From: Gnomoniopsis sp. IMI 355080 | Lineage: Eukaryota > Ascomycota > Sordariomycetes > Diaporthales > Gnomoniaceae | Reading direction: 5' to 3' | DNA: 64,000 nucleotides | Assembly: GCA_027946555.1 (NCBI GenBank) | Contig: JAPEVC010000019.1 | Span: 1 to 64,000 of the forward strand | Part shown: piece after piece, positions 1 to 10,189 of the stretch | Layout: each line of letters starts with the position of its first letter | Position numbering within the stretch: position 1 is the stretch's first letter | Notes under the pieces: model-generated | The model's input: only the letters and a program-made list of their open reading frames with translations | The model's database searches: none | What the model was told of the DNA's origin: nothing | Program-made: the position numbers and the translations under genes

Positions 1-67
1 GGTGTAATGTGTGTGGATGTGTCCTCCTTTGTTTTCCTTCCTTGGTTGATATCAGTGTCAAACGTAC

Positions 68-431
68 AGTGCATATTGCATAACACCCTTCTTAGGCTCC
101 TGGCTGGTGAGCGGGAAGTCCCTGGGCATCACACTCGTCGAGCCGGCGCCGGAGTGGGGTTGAACCTGGGCGGCCTTGTTGGTGGATGAGGATGAGATGG
201 AGGCGGCGGCAATGCGGAAAGGAACGATTGATGTGGTTGGCTTGGCTGGGTGGGCGCGGACGCCTGTTTCGTTAGTCATATTGAAGCTCTCGCGTATCCG
301 CAATGGAGGATATGGGGTGGAGGGGGAGGGGGATGCTGCAACATCATTTTTCCTCCTTGTGCTTTCGGGAAAAGCTTCAAGAACGCACCTCGCAAGGCCA
401 GCGAGGCCGACGTCCGTAATGCGGTCGACAT
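68..431 (-). CDS. nuo-19.3: NADH:ubiquinone oxidoreductase PSST/19.3 kDa subunit (NDUFS7/NuoB family), 5' part only
   Basis: This is the N-terminal part of the complex I subunit that carries iron-sulfur cluster N2 in the mitochondrial peripheral arm. Two exons are visible. Exon 1 (431-389) encodes MSTALRTSASLALR plus one base and ends at a GTGCGT donor. Exon 2 (263-68) follows a CTAAC branch site and CAG acceptor. Joined, they give 79 residues: a basic, Ser/Ala/Arg-rich mitochondrial presequence, a variable linker, then PRDFPLTSQEPKKGVMQYAL. The last part matches the conserved lead-in to the NuoB domain, where the family continues with a TTLD..NWARQ-type sequence. The exon ends at a GTACGT donor (67-62), so the rest, including the cluster-binding cysteines, lies beyond the left edge. 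An uninterrupted reading from the ATG at 279 also exists, but it reads the intron end as protein. The family call rests on the last ~20 residues. Confidence 0.78.
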
Positions 432-1044
432 GATTGTTTTGTGTGTTCGGATGGCTGTGATCGGTCAAGAAAACGATAATTCCGGAAAGGGTCTCAGCGC
501 GAGACAGGGAAAGTGGCGAGGGAGAGAGGTTGTTGTCGGATGTGAGGTTAGTTGGTGTCGTCGTTTGTCGTCAATTGAGGCAATCCTCCTCCCCCCCGAG
601 GTAGTGAAATATCGCCGCCGGGTCCCCAGGACGTTACCAACTTGGTGGATGTGATTGGTTGGGGTGCGCTGGTGCGGGTCTCCACTCTTGAGGAAAAAGA
701 GCCCGTCATGGAACCGGGACGGGGGCGATTGTATCACGGCTGGCTGGTCCGTGCGTTCACCCAGATATCCACGCCGTTGCACAGCGGAGGAGATCTGACC
801 GGAATACCACAGACCTGTCATGCAGTGTTTGATATGTTTCCTGAATGAAATGCCAAATTTGTGAAGTCCATCGATGTCCGTAGCCGACATTAGGTACATA
901 GAGTAGGTCACCTTAGTGCACCATCCGTGCTATCATCTATGGCCAGCCCCTACGCCACAGCCGGCTCTCTGACTTGCTCCGATATTGACGATGCTACTGG
1001 TAGAGCACGTATCTCAAGGTATAAATTTAAAAGAGCTACTATTT
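432..1044. other. Intergenic: upstream region of the complex I gene and downstream of MPP10
   Basis: About 610 bases between the complex I start codon and the MPP10 stop, both on the minus strand. It should hold the complex I promoter and the MPP10 3' UTR. A 148-codon minus-strand open frame at 465-911 has no recognisable domain and is treated as chance. No repeat or RNA gene is seen. Confidence 0.5.
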
Positions 1045-3321
1045 TTACAGCTTGAAGCCATTGCTGGTGGCCACCTTCGCAGCCTGGGGCTTGTTTCCCT
1101 CCATGTCCAACACCTCACCCTTCTTGTTAATCACCTTGACACCGCCCTTCTTCAGCTCCGCCATAGTCTCCTTCTTCTCCTGCGCCTTCTTGCTAAGCTT
1201 GGACGTCTCTCCGCCCGCCTTTCTGATCCTCTCCTTCTCACGCCGGCGCCTGCGCAGCTTGTCTTCGCGGCTCATCTCCTGTCTTGCAACGGGCAGCCCG
1301 CTCTTGGCCACCACCTCGCCCTTGTCTGCATTGTCCTTGCCGGCCTTGTACACTTCTTGCGGTGCCAGCATATTGTCCCCGCCACTGACACCTTGCGCGG
1401 TCGTAGGCTGAGCGTCTTCCATGGCGACCGTGGCGACGTCCGAGACGACGGTCAGGGAAGGCGCTGCAGGCTTGGGCTTGTAATGCCAGCTGCTGAGAGC
1501 GTCGAGACGGGCAGATACATCCTTCCACATGTTTTCAATCTCCTTCTCTTCCTTGCGTAGCTTCTCGTCCTTGGCGCTGACGTACGAGTCCGGGTTGGTG
1601 TTCTTGATGTGCTCCTCTTCGTAGATCTCGGCCAGACTCTGCTTGCCTTTGGAGTCGTCCAGCTCGATCATGCCGCGGCGGACGTCCGCAGGCACATTTG
1701 CATCAGGCCGCCGCTTGACCACCTCGTCAAATTCACCGGCGATGATACGTCGCTTCACGAGGTCTTCAATCTCCTCACTGGTCTCTTCTGTGACGACCGG
1801 GATGGGCTTGCCTGCGTGTTCAAAGTCGAGATCATGCTCCAGCAGGGAGTTTTGAGGCCGGTTGGTAGCAGATGCCTCACCCGATAGTGTCCATGCCCGC
1901 TTTGCCACCAACTCAGCCTCCATCTTGCGAATCTCTTCAGATAATTTGGCCTGCCGCCTCTCGTGGGCTGACCGGCGAGACTTTGGGTCGCCTGCAGACA
2001 CCTCGGACAGCGCGTCTTCCTCATCAGAATTCTCCGATTCATCGTCGAAAAGATCCCGCCGTACATCTGCCATGGCCCTCTCCAAGTCATGCTCATTAGG
2101 CTTGTCTTGTTGCCGGAGCCGCCACTTGCGTTCATTCTCGCCTTTGTTGCCCTTTCTAGCCGGAGGTGCGAAAAAGTCCTTGTAGAAAATGTCGTCTGCT
2201 GTCAAGTCCATGCCCATGTCGCCCTCCAGTCCATCTGCAAGATTGCCCTCGTCGTCACTTGCGCCATCGGGAGCGTCAAGATCCATATCGCCAAATGTTG
2301 GGCCAGCATCATCCTCCTCGTCGTCCTCTTCTGGAGTAGACATTGCGTCATCTTCCTCATCGCCCTTGGCTTTCTTATTTTTGGATTTGCCCTTTGGTTC
2401 GGCAAAAGGATCCCCGTGCCAGTCGATCTCATCGTCATCACTTGCCACATCTGTGTTGGGGTCGGCCTTGTAGTCCTGGTCCTCAAAATACTGCGTCTGC
2501 TTGTTGAAGTCGTCTATCGAGAAAAATCCATCGTTGAGACCGTTGGGGTCTTCGACGTAGGTCTCGGTAGGTTGATTCAAGTCGGCATCTTCGTCGTCTT
2601 CCTCGCCCTCAAAGTCGTCTTGCTCGCCAAGATCCCCCATGTCATCTTCATCCTCGTCTCCTGATAGAACTTCTGCGTCGTCTTGTTGAGACTCGGCGTC
2701 TTGAAAGTCTTCCTCATCTGATCCACTGACACTTTCCGCCTCCTCGAGATCATCTGAGTCAATCTCAGACTCATCTTCTTCGCGGCGCACAGTCTTGGCA
2801 TTCTCGTTCTGGGTCTTCTCCGTGCCTTCTCGAAGGACCTCCCCGTCCTCTTCAAGCTCTTGCAACAGCTCTTTCGATGTGTTCAGAGTTGACTGTATAA
2901 TTCTCCGCGCCTGCTGCCAGACCTGGCCCGTCTCGAAGCCCTCGACATGCAATTTCCGAATTTTCAACACATTGGCGCTGCCACCTTCTCTCTTCCGCTT
3001 CTTGTCCCTCGCCCGCCGAGCAGCCTGCTCGTCGCCGACCTGCCCGGCGAAGGCATCGAGCGCATGTTTCGCCCAATGCAAACTCGCCGTGGACACGGAC
3101 GGTGGTGGCTGCAGGAAAGTGTGTCTATTCTCGGGTTTGAGGGCGTCGAGGAAGGCAAGCATGGAGGCGGCCTCGTGCGGGGAGGCGGTGGTCAACGCCA
3201 TGATGTTTGGGTTGTTGGTGCCGAAGGTGAGCGTGTTTGAGGTCGACGAGGAGGTGGAGATGCTGCCTTCTGCTGCTGCCATGGTTTTGGCCTGGATGGG
3301 GGGCCCGGTGGTGAAAGCCAA
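1045..3321 (-). CDS. MPP10: U3 small nucleolar ribonucleoprotein component Mpp10
   Basis: Single-exon gene for the Mpp10 subunit of the U3 snoRNP/SSU processome, which acts in the nucleolus in early 18S rRNA cleavages together with Imp3 and Imp4. The frame gives 758 residues. The ATG at 3282 (codon 14, MAAAEGS) is an equally good start. Family marks are: an acidic, low-complexity centre (about 170-370, runs of Asp/Glu/Ser); FFSIDDFNKQTQYFEDQDYK at about 270; KDFFAPP at about 385; and the C-terminal core HERRQAKLSEEIRKMEAEL...KRAWTLSGEA, followed by NSLLEHDLDFEH and EEIEDLVKRRI. The tail is basic (RRRRREKERIRKAGG), as expected for an RNP protein. Length fits fungal Mpp10 (about 600-800). Long plus-strand frames across it (985-1560, 2089-2664) are codon-bias shadows. 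Confidence 0.95.
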   Translation of the reverse strand: MAFTTGPPIQAKTMAAAEGSISTSSSTSNTLTFGTNNPNIMALTTASPHEAASMLAFLDALKPENRHTFLQPPPSVSTASLHWAKHALDAFAGQVGDEQAARRARDKKRKREGGSANVLKIRKLHVEGFETGQVWQQARRIIQSTLNTSKELLQELEEDGEVLREGTEKTQNENAKTVRREEDESEIDSDDLEEAESVSGSDEEDFQDAESQQDDAEVLSGDEDEDDMGDLGEQDDFEGEEDDEDADLNQPTETYVEDPNGLNDGFFSIDDFNKQTQYFEDQDYKADPNTDVASDDDEIDWHGDPFAEPKGKSKNKKAKGDEEDDAMSTPEEDDEEDDAGPTFGDMDLDAPDGASDDEGNLADGLEGDMGMDLTADDIFYKDFFAPPARKGNKGENERKWRLRQQDKPNEHDLERAMADVRRDLFDDESENSDEEDALSEVSAGDPKSRRSAHERRQAKLSEEIRKMEAELVAKRAWTLSGEASATNRPQNSLLEHDLDFEHAGKPIPVVTEETSEEIEDLVKRRIIAGEFDEVVKRRPDANVPADVRRGMIELDDSKGKQSLAEIYEEEHIKNTNPDSYVSAKDEKLRKEEKEIENMWKDVSARLDALSSWHYKPKPAAPSLTVVSDVATVAMEDAQPTTAQGVSGGDNMLAPQEVYKAGKDNADKGEVVAKSGLPVARQEMSREDKLRRRRREKERIRKAGGETSKLSKKAQEKKETMAELKKGGVKVINKKGEVLDMEGNKPQAAKVATSNGFKL

Positions 3322-6300
3322 AACAAAAAAACCACCCCTTCGAATAGTTTGCGATTTTGCTGATTCTGCACTGCGCTCACCTTGGCTCTGTGCAACCCTG
3401 TCAGGGAAAAAAAAATCTGGCAGGGGGGTTTAGAGTTGAAGGTCTCAACGCTATGTTCACATTGGTTGGATACCCTACGGTAGTGGAGACGCCATGAGGC
3501 GACTTGCCGTGGCACCCTTGTTGCAAGTCCCCTGCCATGCACGGATCATTTTGCGCGACGTGCGTATGCATTCTTTTATAACCGTCTTGAAGGTTCATAG
3601 TACTCCGTACGGAGTACGGAGTTACATGCATACCTCAGCTACTATGGTAATAGGAAGTATGTATGAAAGTACCTAGGTACGTCACTTTCAATGTCTCCAT
3701 TCCAACGTACAAGTATTTCGACGTGTCGCATAACCCTTCTGACGGCTCAATATTCGTTGTGAATCATAAAGGATTCACAGAAGGAGCGTGATTCCGTTTG
3801 CCTACTATTTCGAGGATTCATTCATCCCATCCAGTCAGTCGGCTAGACTCGGCACAAATCGAAAATTTCTCCTTCCTCTCTCACGAATACAAACAAGAGC
3901 CACAGTAGGTCCCTTCGAAGCCAACTTCCAGATACTGTAATTTGGCAGTCCGTCATGACTCTGCAGTTCTTTCCTGTCTGTGGTGCATGTAGTCGTCTGA
4001 TAAAAAAAATTATGTCCTTCCTCCTTGCTCTTCTCCTTTCTGCTGGTTCGTGTTTCTATCTCGTCACACAATCCTGTGGACCGGCTTTATCGATGCCCTC
4101 CTGGGAACAACTCCGGAAATAGTATTCTCGTCGTATCTACACTAATGACCCGCCAGCAGTTGTAACGATCGCGTAATGTCTTCGCCTTTCCCCATCTCGG
4201 TCTGTTCATGACTGGAATATACCGTCGGTCTGATGCTTCTGACTTGGTAGCGGGGATCGTAGACTGCAATGTGAAGCAGAAACGGCTGACTGACAATGCA
4301 AAATCTGTCAAGCTGTTTTTACACAAGCAACAAGAGGTGGAGAAGTTGTGGCGAGCTGCAAAAAGTTTGGTAGTATACGTGTACTGCATAGTACGGCGTC
4401 AACATACCCCTGCCATGGCTCACAGATCCATCGATAATGGTGGTGTCGAACGCACGACTCTTGTCTTGAGGAGAGGGTTGAGTTTGGAGCAATGATACCG
4501 ACGTTGCATGACTAATGCGCCCAGTGCAGCAGTGTGGTGGTGGTGGTTGTGGTGTATCGCGAGATATACACTAACGAGCTCTGTTTGCGGAAGGAGGTCA
4601 CGCGAACATTTTTCTTCCTCCTGTCAAACGTCCTGGGGGCCACTATCACGACAAATCCATCAAAAATGCGACTAATTTGGTGGAAACATTGCATGCCGAA
4701 CCTGACACAAAGCAGCCCTCCCAGCCTCTAGCAGTATACGGCGACTCGATCGACCAAAGGAATGCCCGTGGTATCCCGAGCAACAGTCAAGAAGGTAAAA
4801 CAGCACAGTGCAGCCAAGCAGAGCATCAGGGTCACATTTGTTGAGCGACATCGCAGACGTTGAATCGCTTCAGGCGTTTACAAAAGATCTGGCAAAATCC
4901 GGGAGGCTAAGCGCATATAGTTGCGCAAATCATAAGACAATCGATGGGTGATATGCTTTCGAGATACCTAGTTAGGCTCGGACTCATTTACTTTGGTAGC
5001 AAATTCCCAACCGGCCACCAGGGTCCACTTTCATAAGTATGGCGACATGGCCACAACGTAAACTCGGATCGTTGGAGAAAAAAAAAGCTGGTACGATGAT
5101 ACCACGATGATACCACGATGCAATCGATGAAAAAGCGATACCACGCTACTGCACTTTGTAATTTCATCTCAGAGTGGTGGCCATGATCTTCCGTCGCCAA
5201 AGAAAGGATCTCCGGTGCAGACATCGAATCTGTGCGGCTCGTCGTCCAAGGCTAGTGCATCGGCTCCGTCGCCCGCGGGGGCGGGCATGCACGCGGCACG
5301 TCAAACATCCACAAGTGGAGGTAACGTGGGATCTTGCTGGAATCTCGGCATGTTGCAGGAGGCCTGTTGACGTTGTTGCAAAAGGTCTGTTGTGTGCTCC
5401 TCAGCGAAGCACTTGCCCGTTTCGCATACCGACAGCGATAGGAGAATATCATTTCCCATCTGTATGTAGGTTCTAAGAGGGGGGAGGGGACGCGGGAAGG
5501 CCCATCGGGATTGGAAATACGATCACATAGGATACTCAATACCGAGGATTAGCATATCTAGACTGCTAGACTGCTACGACATACTACGCTAGTATCACTT
5601 AAGAGATAGGTAGGTACCTAGGCATGCATCGGAGTGGATGAATGTCTGACTGGCTGCTGGCTTACTGGATCGGCTGGGCCCGAATTCATTCCTATCGTCG
5701 GCCAAGCAAGGTTCCATTCTCGTCCGAAAGAAGAAAAAACAACACACCGCCACCAATGAGAAGGGAACCCTTGCGACGGTGTTCATCATACTATGCAGTA
5801 TACCTCGCAATTTCCTTATGCCATTGAGCCGAGAACCCAACAAAGTGCTAGCGTGTGTCTTTGGAAGAATTTCTGGTCGTGACTCGCAGACTTGTAAGGC
5901 TATACTGGGGCTGTATTCCCCTCCAGAAATAACCGAGCGCCGAACCAAAGATTATACACGCAGTAGGTACGTACAGAGAGGGGCAGATGCTACCTCTACT
6001 AATGTACTTGAATATGCAGAGACCATGTGTGCAGGTATGCAGGTATGTGCCATAGTACAGTACTATGCAGTATTCAGTATTGTGGGTGCAGAGATTTCTG
6101 CCCACCACATACTTTCACTACGAGGTGCCAAGTAGAAGTCAAAGCCAAGGATAACAAGAAAAACTCTAATTCTTCGCGCCAATTTCCGTGGAATCCGTGG
6201 ACAGTCAGCAACAGAGCCGCCGGCCAACCACCAGTCTGCAGCCAGTCGGCCAGTGTCAAGGCTCTGATTATTAGCCCCCTGGTGCTGGGCCATTTATTCT

Positions 6301-6947
6301 TCCCCCGCTCATGACCCTGCCAACCCGTCAAGCCCGTTTCCATAATGCCCCAGCCTGTTTCGCCCCCGGCCACGATGGCCCCTCGAGGCTACATAGTATG
6401 AATAGCGGCGTGTCACTGGTCTGACTCTCTGGACGGGGGCTTCAGGCGCTGGGATTGGTCCCAACGCTAGGCGCAAATGCATGTATCGAAGCAGATCTCA
6501 AGGGGCTAGACCGTGCACGACAATCTGGAGAAAGTCAGAGAGACGGATTGAGCCAAGGCAAGGCAATCCCCTGTTCATGCCTTTCGTTATCTCGTTACTT
6601 GCTCTCTTCGCCTGTGGCATGTAAAAGCTTGTGATGCCCCCCCGAATAACAACAGTCAGGCCTCCCATTTATAATCAATTGCAGAGTTCTGCTGTCGACA
6701 TTGTTGAATCTCCTACCGAAGCTGTCCTTTTTTTGGTTTCTTCCACCTCCTTTGTATAACACGGCAACTCCCTTCCGATATTTCTCAATTGGCAGCCCTC
6801 CAAATCACCCACACCCACACCCACGCACCCCCCTGGGGCCTCCCATCGACGTCACTCGGTTGTCCCGGTTTGGAGAAACACAAGCAAGCCGAGCCCAACC
6901 GATCCGCGCGCAACAGTATCAATCTTCATGACGAGGGCAGCGAGGAG
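3322..6947. other. Long intergenic region with short palindromic repeats
   Basis: About 3.6 kb between MPP10 (minus) and the SPX gene (plus), which diverge from it. All open frames are short, overlap on both strands and show no domain. It holds a TACTCCGTACGGAGTA palindrome (3600-3623), TACCTAGGTA-type elements (3670-3680, 5610-5621), a short direct repeat of gatgataccac at 5094-5117, and the SPX 5' leader with pyrimidine-rich tracts (about 6700-6840). I see no gene. Confidence 0.5.
3600..3623. repeat. Nested TACTCCGTACGGAGTA palindrome
   Basis: The sequence reads gtactccgtacggagtacgg: perfectly self-complementary halves followed by a second partial copy. A related half-site, tactccgtac, occurs at 50429-50438. 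A TACCTAGGTA element lies 50 bases further on. It is probably a dispersed intergenic repeat. Function is unknown. Confidence 0.6.
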
Positions 6948-8788
6948 ATGAAATACGGAGAGAACTTCGAGAGGGAATCAGTGCCAGAATGGAGTCTCCG
7001 TATGTTTTGTTTTTTGTTTTTTTCTCATGTAACTCACTGCGATCGTCACCAATTGCGAAACGTTCTCCCCGAAATCCAATGGCTGGAATGCTGACTCCAA
7101 GAACCCCTATCGTCCAGACAATATCGATTACAATTCCCTGAAACATTTCATCAAAGTACACACCACCAAAGACGAGGCCAAGGCCATTGCGATTCCCGGC
7201 CAGCCCGACACTCATCTGGCCAAAGTCGAAGATGAATTGTTCCACGAACTCTGCGCCCAACATGCCGGCGCAGGTCTATTTGTTACAGCCAAGGCCGACG
7301 AAATAAACAGACGACTCCGTACGCCATACCCCTCGCAATCACCGGGTCGCACAGCCACTGACTGTGTGCTCCGTTGGTTTGTCGTGACCCTGCATACACG
7401 AACGACTGGCTGATGTATGATCTCATTTGGCAGAATCTCTCTCCGACGAAATACACCGCCTGATTGTGCGCTGTGCCAACACCAACCCCGATAGTATTCC
7501 TCGCAAGCGCCAGCGCAAGTTCACGAGACTCGAGCGTGAAGTTCTCCAGTGCGGCGATGACATACAGCATCTGGAGCGCTTTGTCAACGCACAGGCTATC
7601 GCCTTCCGCAAGATCTTGAAGAAGTACAGGGTTCGTGCGCCGGTGGCTTCCTATGGTGGAGACACCCCCCCCCCCAAAAAAAAAGGCCAAGGACTGACGT
7701 GGCGTATACAGAAATGGACCGCATCTAGCACGTTGGGAGCACGATTTAAAGAAAACGTGCTATCCCAGCCGAAAAGTTTCGTCCGGAAGGACTTCCAACC
7801 GCTCCGAGACGCCTACCAAGATCTGCTCCATACCGTTCGCTCCTCCACCCCTGCCCGAAGCCTACCACAGTCCCCGGTTCAGCAGAGCGAAGAGACACCC
7901 GTGGGCTCGTATCGTGACGGTGCGCAACCGCCCTCGCGACGCGTCACAATCGAGACAGCGCCGCCTCAGACATATTCGCCCCAATTCTCGAGGGAAGAGA
8001 CCGCTGGGTACTGGAACGAGTACGACAACGGCAGCGAGAACGGTGAGATGGAAGAGCGCTATGTCATCTACGCCAATCCGGATGAGGCGGGTAGCCCCGA
8101 TTTCAGAGCGATGCTCCACGCCTTTGCCAAGCCATTTGCAACGGCCCGGTCATGGGTGAAAGCCCGGAAGCCCGAACGCCAGCCTCTCCTCATCAGTCGG
8201 CACGCCAGCGACTCCAGCTACGGCGCCACCACCACCACCACCACGACCGAAGGGGCACCATCATCACCCACCACCAGCACCGGCTGCTTCTCCTCACTGG
8301 GCCGACCGCCGCCCAGCCGCGGCAACGACTCCAGCACCGCCGTCGAGACGGACGCCGAGGAGGAGGATGACGAGGCCGATCTTCTCATGGAAGCCGGGTA
8401 CGCCAGCTCCGAGGAGTTCCCTTCGGCGGGCTACGAAGCCCACTACGCGGCGCTGCCCTCGGTCAACGACCAGCGCATGCACATGTATAAGGACCGTGTG
8501 ATGTTCCTGGCCACCAGTGGGCTGTTTGCCATGTCATTCCTGCTGCTGGGCATTGCGGCCGTGCTGATCCTCACGGGCCGACACAAGATGCGGGTCGAGG
8601 TGGATGCGGGAGCCACGGTCGGGGCCGTGGTGAGTCTTGCGTGTGCGTGTACGGCGCTCGCGTTGACGATGGCGAGGTGGGAGAGTCTGAGTGGGGTGAA
8701 TCGCGCTGTGGTGAGTGTTACGTTTTCGACCGCATGTGTTCTGAATGGAATGCTGCTTGTGCTTGTGATGGGCAATACGGCCTTATAG
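6948..8788 (+). CDS. SPX-domain membrane protein (vacuolar phosphate/polyphosphate-related)
   Basis: Four exons: 6948-6999, 7118-7318, 7434-7630 and 7712-8788. The joined N-terminus runs MKYGENFERESVPEWSLHNIDYNSLKHFIK, the start of an SPX domain, which senses inositol pyrophosphates in phosphate homeostasis. It continues DELFHELCAQH...GLFVTAKADEINRRL and LEREVLQCGDDIQHLERFVNAQAIAFRKILKKY, completing the three-helix SPX core with its Lys surface cluster. A Ser/Pro-rich acidic middle with a poly-Thr run follows. The last ~100 residues hold three hydrophobic segments (LFAMSFLLLGIAAVLIL, VGAVVSLACACTALAL, TACVLNGMLLVLVMG), resembling the membrane end of VTC-like proteins. The third intron (7631-7711, 81 bases) has no stop and is in frame, so it could be read as 27 extra residues. 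A CTGAC branch site and CAG support it as an intron. No transporter domain between SPX and the membrane end is recognised, so the transport role is inferred. Confidence 0.85.
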
Positions 8789-9402
8789 GAACGAAATGGG
8801 GGTAGTGGCTAGCTAGAGTCGGTACGGGTTCGGATGGGAAGCGATTGTAATTTGATACGATACCATTCATATTTCTCCTAGTGTTATTTCTCTTATGTTC
8901 GATATGGGAGGTTACGAATGGGTTCACGCAAAACAAATGCACAGCGAGGGCGAAAACTGTTTGGCTGTGAAAATCATCAATAGAAAGCACTATCCGCGAG
9001 GACACAATGACAACCACAACAAAGTTCTTGGCTGGGTTTCTAGTTTCGGTGTCTTTACCTTGAATGATGATTGTACTCTTATATATATGACAGAGTACTG
9101 AGAGACACGATTATTCTATTGATGCCATATCCCAGCTTTTCGCGGTAGGGCCTGCAGCTCTTATCAAACCTGGTCATCAACTTCGGACAGGTGCCTCCGT
9201 TAGAAATTTAACCGGAACGCACCGAGACGGCGGAACTTGATTCAAATTGCACGTGTTCCTATTTTCAAGGGTCTTTTATGCCACAAGGGTAAAAGCCCGC
9301 GACTTTATTAATGAGGGTCGCCGCTGGGTGGTTGTTTTCTTCAGAAAGTGTTCTTCGTCTCTCCCAATTGCATTCGGTCAAATCATATCTTAATTGTCCA
9401 CA
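8789..9402. other. Intergenic region
   Basis: Holds the 3' UTR of the SPX gene and the presumed promoter of the small secreted protein gene. An AT tract (tatatata) lies near 9081. No other feature is seen. Confidence 0.5.
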
Positions 9403-10189
9403 ATGTTCTCACTGCTCGTATCCTTCCTTGTCCTCCCTCTCGCAGGCGTACTTGCGAAGCCGGAGCAAATACGTGCAGTTCAAGATCCTATTTACCATTA
9501 CTATCTGCAGTCCTATCCAGGAAATGGTATGTGATATCCAATCATCTCCTTTTATAACCCCATCGCCGACCTCCACGGAGCCTTGTCCCATGGCCGTCAT
9601 CAGTTCTTACCAAAACGCCTAGTTGTAAACATCTCAGATGATGTGTGTTTTTGCTTTTCTTTTACTGATTATACATATGCTATTACAACAATATAGCCTC
9701 CATCGCCGTGATGGGACCTGAAGCCACATCCGAGTACTTCAACATCTCGGGCAGCATCCAGTCGACCAACACGAGCCTGTTCTTGAACATTGGCAGCGAC
9801 TCGACCTCGTACAAGACGTTGACGCTTGATACGACAGCGACTATGAGTGGCTGGGCGTTGGAGGGAGACACGATTATTACCGCGCAGACAAGTAGTTATG
9901 GAAGACGTAAGTATGACCCGATTCCGTTCCCCGATCCCCCCACCCCTTTCCTCTCTCTTTTTGCTTTGTTTCCAAGTTGTGGGATTGTTGCATTCACATG
10001 AGTTTTATGAGTGAAAAGCAAGTATCGCTGGCTAACAGAGTCTTTCTTTCCTTGAGAGCAGAACTCAATTTCTTGGCTTGCCAGCTTGACGCAAGTTACT
10101 GGCAGCTGTATCTTCAGACTGGGAGTGATACTCCGAGTAGTGGGACGTGCAGCAATTATCAGACCATTCATTTGCCTTGTCTCTGCTGA
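9403..10189 (+). CDS. Small secreted cysteine-containing protein, unknown function
   Basis: Three exons (9403-9526, 9697-9906, 10062-10189) join in frame to 153 residues. Donors are GTATGT and GTAAGT; acceptors are TAG and CAG. The protein starts MFSLLVSFLVLPLAGVLA, a clear signal peptide with likely cleavage after ALA-type residues near 18. The mature chain is Ser/Thr-rich with possible N-glycosylation sites (NIS, NTS) and ends with four cysteines (LACQ, GTCS, HLPCLC), which could form two disulfides. It has no transmembrane helix or GPI tail. I recognise no catalytic domain, so it is a conserved-looking hypothetical secreted protein. An effector or cell-wall role is only an inference from size, signal peptide and cysteines. 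The regular splice phases make a chance structure unlikely. Confidence 0.75.

Noticed and set aside
465..911. 148-codon minus-strand frame upstream of the complex I gene
   Set aside because: No domain, no splice link to the complex I exons, lies in the expected promoter.
985..2664. Two plus-strand frames of 191 codons (985-1560 and 2089-2664)
   Set aside because: Antisense to MPP10; the hydrophobic look of the second comes from the reverse complement of Asp/Glu codons.
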